From Mactra quadrangularis (taxonomy: Eukaryota; Mollusca; Bivalvia; Venerida; Mactridae): a stretch of DNA of 64,000 nt. Below are positions 25,793-38,719 of the stretch, piece by piece. The position numbers and the translations under genes are program-made. The stretch is taken from assembly GCA_025267735.1 (NCBI GenBank), contig CM046297.1, positions 29,414,011-29,478,010 of the forward strand, in the 5' to 3' direction. The notes beneath the pieces were generated by a model. The model made no database searches, was not told the origin of the DNA, and worked only from the letters and a program-made list of their open reading frames with translations. Numbering within the stretch: the first letter of the stretch is position 1; the number at the start of each line of letters is the position of its first letter.

Positions 25793-26920
25793 ATAGTTTG
25801 AATCTCAAGTATTGCATTATTGCAGTAAATAATCATCAGAAACTTGATAATAATATATTTTTTATCTTTATCCCGTCACTGTCACCTTCCCGGGCATATC
25901 GATATTGTTGTAGTTGCATTTAAATATAAAGATAACATGGTTTGATTAGATGATTGATTAATATAATCAAAGAAGAATACAGTTTTATTTAAATACATTG
26001 AGTTTACAACATGCATTCTTCATTGGTTTCCTTACTATCTAAATTCTTAAGTTACCTAATATTTATTGCACACGAAAGAAAGCGTGTGATCAAAGACGAG
26101 ACAAAATTACACAATGCCAATGCAATGTGACATTTTGTAACCAGTGAAGAACATTATTTATAAATGTACCTTCTCAATGTATGTTTTCTTTCATAACGTG
26201 TCATAATCTGTGCTCTCACACAATATATCATCGTTTTTACATTGTCTAACCATCTTCTAACCATGTTAAGTCCCACAAAGTAACTCATAAAACCAAACCT
26301 AATGTACTTGATGTCTACCGTTTATGATATCATTAGGCGTTGTAAAACATAGAATATCGCTTATATCTGTCTCAAATTATCCTAAACGACCTGTATAAGC
26401 ACATATAGTTTACAATAATTTGTTTACAATAATATTGATAGATCTTGATATATACACCAGACAAAAATGTCTTGCAGTTTAAAAACTTTACAATCATGTA
26501 AAAATCATATAAATATAATAACTTTTGAGAATACATATTGTTTAATCATACGGAAATCATGTTTTAAATTAAATTATCTTCTAATATAATAACCATTGAT
26601 GTAGACTGTAGATTGTTTATCTGTACAAATATGTCAAAGTGATTAATGTTTTAGTTGTATCATGTCTTATAAATACATTTTGCATTATATCCACGAGTGA
26701 TGTTTTTGAAAATTTAAAATGAGACAGAGAACTGAAAGTCACTATACATCAAATCTGTTTCACAGTCGAGATGCTTATAATAATATAAGTTTTGCATAAA
26801 TATTTAATTCTTGATTATCAGTTTTGACATTACATTTTACTTGCATTAATAGGCAAGCGTCAAGTGTGGCGTAATTTCTGCTCAGAATGAACTGGTTAGG
26901 CGTTTCAAGTGCTGGTTATA

Positions 26921-27290
26921 CAGTACCCACCACAAGTTTGAAGACATTTTTCACTTTGTAGGCCTACTTAATAGCTTTTCTCTAAAATTTTATAACTAAT
27001 AATTTGAAATGCTTTTTTAGTTTTGCTGTATTTTTTTTTATATCATTATACATATAACCGAGACTTCAAAAATAGCAGAAAAGCTATGTTATAGAAAATA
27101 ATATTGGTTTGGAGGCTTTAGGATGGATGTCAGCTGCTGAATCTTATAGGTGTGTTGCATTCGTCAAAGTTTTTTTCATTTTATAACTAATTATATATAA
27201 GTATCTTAAAAAATAATGATTGTACAAAATAATTATCGTAATTCAAGCATTGTAGTACTTTTTTGCGGATACTGTATTTCTACATCCATA
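26921..27290 (+). mobile_element. Tc1/mariner-like element end, copy 1
   Basis: Starts CAGTACCCACCACAAGTTTG directly after TA, resembling the tips of Tc1/mariner elements, which insert at TA. About 370 bp is homologous to 34212-34570, including a shared GGTTTGGAGGCTTTA block. No matching inverted end or transposase frame was found nearby, so it is truncated or a solo end. Confidence 0.55.
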
Positions 27291-27394
27291 GTATGTAAAT
27301 TAATAACACAAAATACTTAAATTACTTTATTGTTAAATAAATTCAAATTTTTTACACAGAAATGAACTAAATAAACGTCCTAATTTCTAATTGG

Positions 27395-27586
27395 TTAAGG
27401 TTTTTGTCCATATTTTCTGCATAATATTCTAAATGACCAAACAAAGCGAGGAAAATGCTTCAGAAACTGAAATTTGAACAGCATGATGTTTGGTTGACAA
27501 TGAAGAAAAAACTGCAAACTGCTTCCATTTCGATACATTTGCAATGAAATCCGACCAATGACACTACGAACATCAACGGCCGTCAT
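27395..27586 (-). CDS. Unrecognised 63-aa ORF near a YY1-like site
   Basis: An ATG at 27586 opens a 63-codon frame beginning MTAVDVRSVIGRISLQMYR. The sequence has mixed composition rather than the F/I/K-rich look of chance frames in AT-rich DNA, and it sits 44 bp downstream (on the minus strand) of an AAAATGGCGGC motif. I do not recognise the protein and see no donor that would make it a first exon. It could be the start of a minus-strand gene whose other exons lie below 27 kb, or chance. Confidence 0.2.
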   Translation of the reverse strand: MTAVDVRSVIGRISLQMYRNGSSLQFFLHCQPNIMLFKFQFLKHFPRFVWSFRILCRKYGQKP

Positions 27587-27629
27587 AAATTCCACAAACT
27601 TTCACTTTCGCGTATTTTTGTTCATGGAA

Positions 27630-27640
27630 GCCGCCATTTT
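27630..27640 (-). promoter_or_regulatory. YY1-type motif AAAATGGCGGC
   Basis: On the minus strand AAAATGGCGGC matches the YY1 consensus, which in animals commonly lies just downstream of a start site and can overlap an ATG. Here the ATG opens only an 11-codon frame. The surrounding patch is among the least AT-rich of its neighbourhood. No transcription evidence is available. Confidence 0.3.
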
Positions 27641-28199
27641 CGGGTCTATAAATTCACCGAAAACCCCGGAAGGAAACGAAAACCCCTGAAATTACCGAAA
27701 AAAACACTTAGAGAGCTATTATATTACATTAATATAAAATGTTTTTAATGTTTTAAAATACTTTATACTAATGACATTTGAAACATTTTGATATGTTAGT
27801 ATTACTATTAAGTAAAAATATAACTATTAAGACGGGACAAAACAATCACTATAAGTACAATGGATTGATTTATTATGTTAATTAATGTCGAATACCGGAA
27901 TTTATCGGTGGAATAAAAATCGATATTTCTCTGTTTTGAAACACGGAAAATAAATTTGTTATTTTTCATTGTTCTGATTACATATGTTACTTAAAAAGCC
28001 AGTTTAAATAATAAATTCATATTTACTAGTAAACTCACTAAGTGATTTGATGCGGAAATTATTCTAATTAAGTACCGGAATTTAAAGTATGGTTTTACTT
28101 ACTTCGTTGTCTATTCTTTAGTTAAATTTGTAACATTTTCAGATTCATATTAAGTTATTTCCACTAGTCATCTATCTTTTTTATACAGACTTACAAGCT

Positions 28200-28580
28200 T
28201 GTACTAATGTCGTTAACTCCATTTTTTTTGTCTGCATAACATGAACACAGAATAGTTGTAAAATTAACTCATCAAATACAACAGATATCATTTACTAGAT
28301 ATCTAATTTCACTAATTTTATTTGTTGGACTCCTTTGATTATTTTTATAGAAATTAACCTTTCTATTGTTAATGAGTCTAGGAGAAAGTACAGACTATCC
28401 GTGTATAAAACTTTCATTAACAATACAATGTATATTTACGAGCATTATAAATGAGTAATATATCTTAGATTCCATTACATTTTACCGATTTGTTGATGAA
28501 GATATGAGTGTGACCTTATTCTAATAGTCAGAATGTTGATGCTTTGTATATCTTGACCGGAAACAAGAACACATATATCG
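28200..28580 (+). repeat. Dispersed repeat R1, copy a
   Basis: One of five related segments sharing ATATCTTAGATTCCATTA and a TATTGACCGGAA-like end. Others are at about 32230 and 63110 on this strand and 49690 and 57910 on the other. No coding potential is apparent and element ends are not defined. Confidence 0.7.
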
Positions 28581-28803
28581 CTGTTTATTCCAGTAGTGAT
28601 GACATCAAACTGACGTTCATGGCCAGTTATTTATTTGTATGTTAATGGGAAAAACCTTTTGATAACCTTATTATGGACTTTATTGGGGTTAATATTTGTC
28701 TACATAACAAACACAATAGATGAATATATTGCTACTGTACCAGTATGTGGTCAGACATATATGTATGTATATGTTATGTAAACAGCAAACTTTTAACAAA
28801 ATA

Positions 28804-29070
28804 CCCGGGTCAATAGCGCAGTTGGTAGCGCGCCGGGATTCGGAATCTCGTGTCCAGAAGAGGTACGGGTTCGAATCCCACCCGGGGAGGTTATACCCTT
28901 CCATGAAAATTTGACTATGTCGATTTTCTTCCATTGATCAGATAATATAAAGAAGTTGTCGGCCTTGTGGAAAGGTAGATGGTACTGGTTATAGACAAGG
29001 GTCTAGGAAAGCTATGTTATGTGCGCACCAAAAAGTGTTGACACGGAGTTAAACCTAATATAAATAAATA
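28804..29070 (+). mobile_element. SINE, class 2, near full length
   Basis: The head CCCGGGTCAATAGCGCAGTTGG has A-box-like and B-box-like (GGGTTCGAATCCC) sequences typical of a tRNA-derived RNA polymerase III promoter. An anticodon-like loop TTCGGAA follows the CGGGA stem. The body runs to TTGACACGGAGTTAAACC with an AAATAAATAA tail. Imperfect flanking duplications AAACTTTTAACAAAATA (28787-28803) and AAACTTTCACATAATA (29070-29085) bound it. It lies only in the left arm of the inverted duplication. Confidence 0.9.
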
Positions 29071-30482
29071 AACTTTCACATAATATAGTAATGTTTTCAG
29101 AAACATCTTATAAAGTATTTAAAATTGTACATACATGTACGTCAAAAAATGTCAAAATAAGTCATTATCATTGATATTGTATCGCAATAATGAAACAACT
29201 AAAGTGTGCCTAAGGAATCAACACAATTCCTTGGTAACCATTATTTTAAGACAACATAACGATAAACTCAATTATGAAGTTCTTGAGAATAAAGTAGATA
29301 ATTTATTGTTCTCAATATCACAACTAGATTTCATATTTAATTGAACTTGATTTAAAACATTACATTTGTTTTTGTCAAGAAAAATATCATCACTTACAAC
29401 AATCAGTAAGATTTTGAAATGCAACAGAAATCAGTAAACAATCATGTTTATATTTGTGTTTGTTTTGAAAATGTAAGTGATACATTGTTTCTTCAAATAT
29501 AGATTATTTATTAGCAACTTTCTAAACGCCGTTATAATGTATATGTAACTCTGATAATTGATATGGCTTTCTAAAGTGACAATGTAACTCCTTAATTGTA
29601 GTGTTATTGTTTCTGGCAAGAGGCACGCAATTTCATGAAAATTTCAACTCCGCTACATTGCTGGGGGAATAATACCATCATTACAGGTACCCATTACTTA
29701 TGTACAACAAAACCGAATTGTGTTCAGCTCCTGTCTTGTCATTAATATGATCACCATATCGTCTCTATAAAAGTTTTACTTCACATCTTTGTTATCTGCT
29801 TTATCTAAAAATACTTAAATATTAGTGAGTAACATTGTAGCATAGAGACAAACAAAATTATGAACCTGATGAAGGTTCATGAGCCAAAAACATCCTCTAC
29901 GGTTTCATGTTATAATGTTGATGTAAGGTACATGTAAATATTTAATTTACTACTGAAGGATCTGTCTACATTTGATTTTTTATGGTGAGAATGATTGAAT
30001 TATGAAACTGACACCAGATTTGCATTGATAGAACACTTTATACATGGGTTATGTTTCCCTAAATTTCAAAGTACATTGTAGGTAATAATTGCCAAGCAAT
30101 AATGTATGTATTGAAAAACGTTACAAATGCAATATTTCGAGTGTTACTTATTATTTGAGTTATCGTCGTTTGTCGGGATATCTGGGCAACTTAAGTTATT
30201 AAATCCGTAAAACCATAGTATGATAGAAAATATAGCATATGCCAATACTGGTACACTTTAACAAGCTCTCGATTGGAATGAGTATTTGTGAACCTAACGT
30301 GTACTTGTTTGATTCACAAACATGTATAATAACGAGCATCTTTAATAGAATAATAAATGTATTCACAATATATAATTTTATAAACTTGGTCGGTAGTTAT
30401 TACAGTTTTGTATTACAAATTTAAAAAAAACCCTTACATAATGTTTATATTCACATCATATTATTTTTTACTTTTTTGTTCA

Positions 30483-30782
30483 ATTTAATTCTTAGAATCT
30501 TGTCTACTTGAAGAGTATTTACATAGCTAAATCCCTATCATTTTGATAGCTACGTGATAACAAAAATGTTCCTCTCATTATGTATCTAGACCATGATTAA
30601 GTTTACGTATGTAATTTCATCTGAATTTGTTAAATTTGATTCTATTCTCAGAATTATGTCCACTTGAAGATTATTTACATAGCTAAATCTCTATCATTTT
30701 GACAATTACGTGATAACAAAAATGTTCCTCTCATTTTGTATCTAGACCATGGTTCAGTTTACGTATGTAATTTTATCTGAAT
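30483..30782 (+). repeat. Tandem duplication of ~149 bp
   Basis: Two adjacent units (about 30483-30631 and 30632-30782) share ATTTACATAGCTAAATC and GTGATAACAAAAATGTTCCT. The right arm has a single, more diverged reverse-complement equivalent at about 51155-51310, so this doubling may have followed the inverted duplication. Confidence 0.85.
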
Positions 30783-32229
30783 TGAAAATTTCAATAATGA
30801 TGGGTTATTGACTAACAAACTTGGTAGATTTCAGAAAATATTTTCTTTGATTTATTTAAGATAAATATAATAACTCCTCTCTTATTCTTGATTAAATACA
30901 CGCATATGATCTTTTGATGACATTTTAAACTATTAAAGAGCAGGATATGAAACTGTTTCACATTTGCTTATTTTTGCTAAATTGCTTGTGTGTGTATTGT
31001 TGAAGTTTATATCATTTTTATCCTGAAGAAACTAATAATGATGATAGTTAAGAAATCTTAAGTTTAGCGTTATAACGGGATGTACATACGTGAAACCTAA
31101 CAAATAAAACTTAATTAACAATTGTTCGGGTACTGACTCTGTAAAACAGACACTGCTGAAAAAATTAAAGGCACAATATCAAATTAACAGTTTAAGATTT
31201 AGTCGAATGAAAATAAACTCTTATTAATGCAAAACAAAAATCATTCTGACGTGTTCTGTTATCTTAAATAGTTCGTTTTTTCGTGTATAATTCAGGAAAT
31301 CAATTCTGACAAACTGTGAGAGGCATCTAAAGGTCAATGTCATCAATGTATTTCTAAGTATTCTTTTTCTTAAACATTGCCTCGACTGACATGTTCTTTG
31401 TTGTTTTTCATTTCCTCATGAGTATCTATGTAATATAGTATATCTTAACTTAATTCGTAATACAAAATAGAAAAATATGCATTATACTGTATCATTTAAA
31501 GTGCATTTTTTATACTAGTTTATCCTTACTACTGTATATGGTACAACACATGATATATTGTGTACAAAGTTTGACAAGTATTTTGGATTTGATTTGTATG
31601 TCTTTTTTTTGTATTTCTTATCATCAACAGCCATATTCTCTTATGATTCTATCGATAGCCTAAAAATACCACTAACACCTTCGAACATTTAAATTGCATT
31701 TCTGAATATTTCACTAAAAGTCAAAGGATTTAAAGTCCATTTCAGAATATTTTCATTACACTTATTTTCATTTTTATTCTCGTGCAAGGTGGATAATTTC
31801 CGATAGTCCATCCTTGTAATCAGCATTTAGTTATCACTTCATATTTAATCAACTATTATTTGCTCGTAAAATAAAATACAAGTTATATCCTGCTACTCAC
31901 TTTAATTTCTCCATTTCCTTGTAAAGACATGACATGTTTTGTACAAAAACATTTTCAGGAATTCCATGTAGAAAATATTTTTTTTTCTTTAAATTTATTA
32001 ATAGTTTTTTTAATAAATTGGCTGGCTATAACCTGGTTTATTGTTTTCATAGAGAAATAAGTCTGTCATCAATTCTTATTTGGGAGTATTATTTATACAT
32101 ATTGTAACTTTTATGTAATATACTTATTCTCTAGTTTTGTGATTTCAGCACTTTGAGGTTGAATAATTAACTCATTAAGTAAAAGTTCTACACTCAGCGG
32201 TCACGTTTATTTGTTTCCTTTATCGTTTT

Positions 32230-32440
32230 TATGGAAATTAACCTATTTTATTATGTCGGACAATCAGCGTATAAACTTTCCATTAATGATACAAATATCT
32301 TTAACAGTAATATACACGAGTGATATATCTTAGATTCCATTACATCTTGATAATCGTTAATGGAGATAAGGTTGTGACCTAATTTTAATGGTTAGAAGGT
32401 TGATTTTAGTCTGTATTGACCGGAAAAACGAGTACATGCA
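32230..32440 (+). repeat. Dispersed repeat R1, copy b
   Basis: Shares GAAATTAACCTATTTTA, TATATCTTAGATTCCATTAC and TCTGTATTGACCGGAA with the other R1 copies. Its mirror in the right arm is at 49690-49860. Confidence 0.65.
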
Positions 32441-33851
32441 TTGTTTTTTTAGTGAGGATGTTAATGTTACATGCGTATAAACGCAACACTTACGAGAACA
32501 ACCCGATGAATGTTACTCATATTTTCTAATGTGGCAATGAAATCATTTCTAGTCATCAAATCTGGTTCCACTATATCATATATTGTGTCGCCTTACAAGG
32601 AAACATCATAAGAAGGTTATAAATACAACTCTAAATTTTGATATTATTTTTTAATATTTGCACAGTTTTATCGTCAAAATACTTCATAAAAAACTATGAA
32701 GTAAAATGAATGCTTACTGACAATTTGAAGATATAATAAATGTATGACATAACAGGTTTGATACGTCAATGACAGCTAATGAATTCATATTTTACTAAAA
32801 ACGTATAAGATTAGTATTAAGACACCATGTGGGATTGTTTGAATTTAATTTTAATTATGCGCTCAAACGGAGGAAATAATAAGTTGTCTGTAAATCTAAA
32901 AAGGAATATTTTCGTTATTTTTGACATTCAAATGTTACAGTTATAGTTCTTTATCAAGCTTTTACAGTGTTACATGTATTAAGATTGACTTTTATACACC
33001 ATATTAAACATAAACCCGTTTTTTGTAAAGTTCAATATTCTATATTAAAAGTATGGAACGAGATAGACGTATTATGTCAACTCGTGAATTGATTTTACTT
33101 ATTGATGTATCACCAGTCAATTTTAGCTCAGAAAACATGTTTTTACGAGTGGCCTAGATGGAGTTTCTGTTTTCGTCATGTTTTGTCTGTGTCCAGTTCA
33201 GAGTTATACAAACTATTGTTAAAGTTAATATAGATAAAACTGTCACTGTCTCTTTTGATTATTGTTATATGATGTATTTCACAGTGAGTGTCATTCATAT
33301 GATAATTTTATATTTAATTCATGTCAAATTTAGTGAATAACCGTTTGACACAAAATTAATATACACGTAACTATTTAAGGTTTAATGCCACTGTTCGAAC
33401 CATTAAAATCGATGGACATCGATTATGTACTTTTTTAAGTATTTTTTCTACAAGTGAGTTTATGAAAAAGTATTTATAACTCCATAATATGTTAAAGCCC
33501 CATCGTCAAAAGTAATACTGTTTTTAACTGCTAAGAAAATAGACATTCACTCTCCGTAAAACAGATATCCTGTAGAACGTTGTCGTACAGGCTCTCTACT
33601 TTCTCCGTGGAAGGTCACGTCGAGATGAACTTTGTGTCGACCAATCAATGCAAAGCTTTCATCTAGACGAAAACACTATTAAACAAATTTTGATTTCTTA
33701 ATTTATATTTTTAGACCAAGGTTTGCATGCTTATTTAACAGCAGTAATATTCACAGTCTGCGATTGGGCGACTCATATCAAATTGCGTGAAGTAGACGAT
33801 GTAAACAATTTACGTATCATAACAATTTAGTCATGAATATTATGATGAGAA

Positions 33852-33873
33852 AAGGTCACCTGAACGTGACCTT
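33852..33873. promoter_or_regulatory. Perfect palindrome of AGGTCA half-sites
   Basis: AAGGTCAC and GTGACCTT form perfect 8-bp arms around CTGAAC, that is, two AGGTCA nuclear-receptor half-sites facing each other eight bases apart. A further AGGTCA lies at about 33614. The motif is short and the function is unproven. Confidence 0.3.
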
Positions 33874-34211
33874 CGTTTGAAAAAGGCCAGATCTAAATTA
33901 GCGAGTATGCGAGTGTAAAATTTTAGATCGAGTTTTAACCAGATTGATAGACATTTATCTATTTCAAACACATCTAATGAACGAATTTTTATATAAATTC
34001 AAATATTGCCTAAATATGTTTATATTATGTATTGCATTTCAAGTAAAAGTAGATTGAAAACGAAAAGAGAAATGGGTTGTCAATACTAGACATAATAGTT
34101 TTGATGATTAAAAATTATTAAAATGAAGTCAAACTACAGAAAACAACTTACTCCAATTGACATAATTAAGCTCGAAAACTAATGTGGATAAATTGAAGAC
34201 TTGTATAAATA

Positions 34212-34570
34212 CAGTACCAACCAAAGTTTGGAGACATTTTCACTTTATTGGTCTGTAGAATAGCTTTTATCTAAGTTTTGATAACTGCTTATTTTTAAAT
34301 GCTCTTTAGTGTTGCTATATTTCTTCGATTTGGTCATCCTTATTTTTATAACTAAGACTACAAAATTGCATAAAAGCTATATTATGGAAAATAATTACAG
34401 TAAACATGGGTTTGGAGGCTTTATGATACCAGATGCTGAATCTTACAGATTTCATTTTATAACAAACCATTCTTCAACTACTAAAAATAATGACTCTACA
34501 AATATAATCATCCAAATCCAAGAATTGTAGAAATCATATTTTGTCTACAAACTATTGGTGAATACTGTAT
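34212..34570 (+). mobile_element. Tc1/mariner-like element end, copy 2
   Basis: Starts CAGTACCAACCAAAGTTTGG after TA and matches 26921-27290 through GGTTTGGAGGCTTTA and beyond. No opposite inverted end or transposase was found. The right arm of the inverted duplication lacks it. Confidence 0.55.
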
Positions 34571-34959
34571 TAAGTATGCGCTTATTACATTTGTAAAATA
34601 CCCAAATGAACATTTTGGCAAACTTGAATTCATAAAGCAGAATGGTTTGAACTATGTATTGTGTCTCTAATACATGTTATGTTAGATTAATTTTGTGGTT
34701 ATTAAAGAGTTTTCCAGTCTATTGTTAATGAATATATCTTTATATAGAGAATTTGAGTGCTATAAGTCCACATATCATCTGAAATTCCAACCATGTATTT
34801 ATGAACACTCATTTATTGACACACGAAATGCACTATCTCAATTTAACATCGCATGTTCTGAAACACAGTATTTTCTGCTCTGTCCATGACAGATACTTAT
34901 ACTGTTGCTCTTCAAACTTTATCTATTTAATTTAACACTTGACTTTTATTTGTTTAAAG

Positions 34960-35440
34960 TATCCGCTAGTACCATGTCTCACATATCATAAAGGATTACA
35001 CATGTAACAATGTTTATTACAAATATAGACTTCAATAAACATCAAGCTTTCAATTGTTCTGTCTACATGTTCTAACGGTATCAAGTGTTGTTTCTTAATA
35101 ACAATACATTTTTGTCGATCTTTATCAAATATAAACACGTAATCAATTCATTTAAATAATCAAGTATTGTATATGTTTATCGAATTATTTTTGCTAACTG
35201 TTAAACACATTTGAGATGTATTTGAATAAAATAGTCTTTCATACCCAATCTCACATATTATAAGAACTAATGCATTTTGTACATTAACTTGAATATGGTT
35301 ATTCAATATATGAAACATAATACTCTCTCTGATTACCAATACTTATGAGACTATAAATTCGTGTCCATCTTTTTCAAATCTTTTTAACTTATGTATATAA
35401 ATATCAAATATAAACAAGCAATAAATTCACTGAAACAATC
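34960..35440 (+). repeat. Diverged ~285-bp direct repeat
   Basis: The blocks starting TCTCACATATCATAAAGGAT (about 34978) and TCTCACATATTATAAGAACT (about 35260) head two related stretches that continue through AATATAAACACG and AATATAAACAAG words. The second unit and the sequence after it are mirrored in the right arm at 46.7-46.96 kb. Confidence 0.6.
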
Positions 35441-35870
35441 AGGTAAATCAATAGTGTATGTATCTAAAAATTTAGTCCAAGATTGGTGAACGATAACGGT
35501 AAAGTAGATTGTAAATCAGTCTTAATGTATATTATGTTTTAGATTTTTGTCTTTTAAAATGATTTTTTAATGTCCTAAGAATTTCACATAGTTTCATAAG
35601 TGGATTAAATTCCCTTTGTTAGCCACAACATATTTATCACTTTGACATGCTTAGATGGATAAACATGATATAATATATCAGTGTATAATTCAATATGAAC
35701 AGCACTGTTGTATCTTCGATTATAAACATTCAGGCTAACACGTTGTTATAATTCAGTTGCTAACAATGTTAGTACGTCATCCAGATATAAGAATTTAATA
35801 TGTATGAAATCCTGGTTTACAATGATTCTTGTATAATTTGTAAAATTGTTTGTTGTTATATACGTATGTT

Positions 35871-37599
35871 ATATATGTATAATTGTTTTTGTTATATATT
35901 GCATTAATTGAATTGACATTAAAAAGGAAAAACAAATGTTCTTAAAAAACAAAACATCGAACTCGAAGTTTCATGACTTTAAAAATCTAGCTAAACTGAG
36001 GGGTTTTCACACGTTTGTATTCTTCATTATTTGTCGTCATTGTATGTTTTTCTAGTTTTCTGAAGACATTTTTGTATAGATAAACGAAGGAAATAAGATT
36101 GTATAAGGTAAAATGTTAGACCCACCTGGTTGTTCAAATTGATGTTGATTATAATATGTTTGATATTAACAATTACTGTTATACTTTATATAGCTCATTT
36201 AGGATAACTTGAAACAAATCGTAACAATATTCTATGTTAACAATGTCTCACTTAATCCAAAACGAGCTATAATGTACAAAGTACAACACTATTGTAAATT
36301 ACTGAAATACATATTGGACAAAACCCTAATTCAGTGTGTACTTTGTTTTTTAGAATGAGACCAACGAAATTAAAAACAAATTCCGTTCTGTTTTTTTTTG
36401 TTGAAACAAAATAATTAGCTTTAGTTTGAATGTTTGAGCTACAAAATTGATTTCCTTGAAGGTACTTTGCATATTGGTGCTTTAATTTAATTTTGTGTCA
36501 CTGTTAATTAGTTTGTCCTCAATATTATACGGAAATGATGTTGGAAATTCATTGGAATGTTAAAATATTTTCACACTTTTGACGATAGGCGGTTGTTTTA
36601 GTCCCCATACAAAAATTGCATATATTCTGTATAGTAAGTGCTTTGTCTTGGAGCCGTACCGGTCACATATGAAATATATATATAATGCTGTCAGTAATGC
36701 TTCTTTCTATAGATACGTTTATACATTAATAGTTTTCATGTCATATTATATACTTTTTGTATATAGTATCTTTATTTCAAAGTGAAGATACATCTGAAAA
36801 GCCAAACAAAGTGTTAGACACACTAATGATATTGTTGACAAATTAATTTTACCTTCCCTATATAAGGAGCAGACGTAATTTATTTTAGCAGTCCATTTTT
36901 AATGTTACAAACATACATTATGCGACATACTGCTGGCACTTCCATAGGTTTGTTGGATTAAGACGTTATAGGAGACACGATTTGAAGAAAGCCCTATTTT
37001 TTAGCGTAATACTGTCCATGGACAGTGAACAAAATAGACAATTATCTGATACGTGTGTGTTTAACATATCGCCTTCAAAAAAAGAAAATGAAACTCTCGC
37101 TTAAATATGTCAATGTTATTGTTGTATTTAAATGTTAAAGTATAGAGAAATGAAACGTAGAATTCAGATTTAAATACTTATATCAATTATAATTATATAA
37201 TTTTAGCAGAACGTGTTTCAAAAGTCAACTTGTGATAGAAGAAATTCATTTAACAAAATAAGCTCAAAACTATTTAGGACCATATGTATACAAATTAACA
37301 AACACAATTAAAATGGTGTGGTCTGATAAATGTATCTCCATTTTGAAGAAACGGAAACTTTGGCAAATATGAACGACGAAAGCAAAATGTTTAAACATGT
37401 TTGTTGTGTCTCGAACATTAGTTATATTTAATTTAATGTCTTAACAATTTAAAGACAAGTTTCAAGTATGCCTGCAGTAAAATATTGCATCTTCGTATTA
37501 TGACTTCATACAGAACAACATCTGCGTAACAATTCAATGACTGAGCAATATATATATATATTTGTCACAAACACATACTTACATACTTCGTACCTGTTG
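35871..37599. other. Start of the palindrome spacer
   Basis: AT-rich sequence without a mirrored partner in 44-46 kb. A short ATAT microsatellite sits near 37548-37561. No supported gene, although several chance frames of 60-70 codons occur. Confidence 0.4.
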
Positions 37600-37985
37600 A
37601 CATATTGTCAATTTCAGTAAACTATATTTCAACTGAATTATAATATCTTTTGGAAATACATATTGTTTAATAATACGAAACAATATCTTTTAAATTACAT
37701 TATAAGCTAATATATTAAACATTGATGTAGACTATTGACGGTTTATCTGTACATACATGTCACAATGATATATTTATTTTTACTTGTATCATGTGTAATA
37801 AGTGAAATTTAATCCACTTAAATGGCTTTATTTTTTCTTGGAGTGATGGTTTAGAATTTTTTATTCGAAACAAAAAACAATGTCATCTATACATCTATCT
37901 GTTATACTGTATGGTGTATTGTTTTATCTAGCATTTTTTATATAAATATTTCATTCTAGATTATCATCCGAGACTAAACTATTTG
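37600..37985 (+). repeat. Fourth fragment of the triplicated unit
   Basis: Matches the 3' end of units A, B and C (about 9990-10260, 16640-16930 and 26520-26800), with words such as CATTGATGTAGACTATTGACGGTTTATCTGTACA and a TTACTTGTATCATG block. Only the terminal 0.4 kb of the unit is present. Confidence 0.8.
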
Positions 37986-38719
37986 TAATTAAATATTTTA
38001 CTCGTTTGCTTGTATTAAAACATATACAAAATTCAAAGGAGCCCAAAAGCAAAACAAAGGAGTAATTCAGAGTAATGTTGTTTCAAATAAGATAAAATTA
38101 AATTAAAATGTAATCTCATACGCTGAATTGATTTTGTCAATTCCTAAATCAAAGTAGCAGGGAAAGGTAAAAACATAATGATATTTTTTTGCCAATATCA
38201 TTAAACAATGTTGTCTTTAATAGATGAAATATTTTATCAAATTAAGAAAACAGATTAGGACAAGATGTATTTCAGTAAAATGTAAAAAATGCTAATAAAG
38301 ATTATGTCACTAAATGTTTTTTTCTCTTTAAGACACCTTGCCACATTTTCAATAAACATAACAACAAACATTGTAGTAAATCTTAATTAACCAGCATATC
38401 ATTCTAACCAAATAACATAGATAAGTTAAACAATATAATTATAACAATACTTGCGGTTACCTGGTTCTTACAAAATTTAATTTTCAAGAATTGTTTGAGT
38501 GCACTGTATAATGGAAATGTACTATATTGCTTATTGGCGTTTTAACGAATTGACGTTTTAAAAATATTTTCAAAGATATGAATAAGGACAATAGGTATGA
38601 ATCAATATATACAATCATTTTTCAGTGGTTATCAAATAAAAATCTACATCTTTAAGGGCGCTCAATTGGAGTTAATGCTGGTTTCATGAAGGGGAAAACA
38701 CAACATTTTGACTTTAAGC

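Larger units (their letters stand above)
18465..26850. repeat. Segmental duplication copy C
   Basis: Third direct copy. It matches A from 2030 to about 2430, then skips about 700 bp of A, resumes at A 3150, and then runs collinear with both A and B to about 26850. Private insertions are the inverted-repeat DNA transposon at 19324-20540 and a SINE at 22345-22499. No host coding gene is convincing in it. Confidence 0.85.
27291..28129. other. Region between Tc1-like end and palindrome, possible promoter
   Basis: Includes a less AT-rich patch at about 27540-27700 holding a YY1-like site and a short minus-strand ORF (listed separately), and two copies of TACCGGAATTTA (27893 and 28073). Otherwise AT-rich and without a recognisable gene. 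Confidence 0.4.
28130..35870 (+). repeat. Left arm of a large inverted duplication
   Basis: Successive blocks match the reverse complement of the right arm in mirrored order: 28.13-28.70 with 57.85-58.43 kb; 29.95-30.05 with 57.69-57.75; 30.10-31.07 with 50.85-51.63; 31.15-31.40 with 50.50-50.83; 31.97-32.44 with 49.69-50.20; 32.9-33.05 with 48.35-48.50; 33.06-33.36 with 47.57-47.87; 35.2-35.87 with 46.31-46.96. The arms are clearly diverged and hold independent insertions. No coding gene is recognisable in this arm. Confidence 0.88.
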
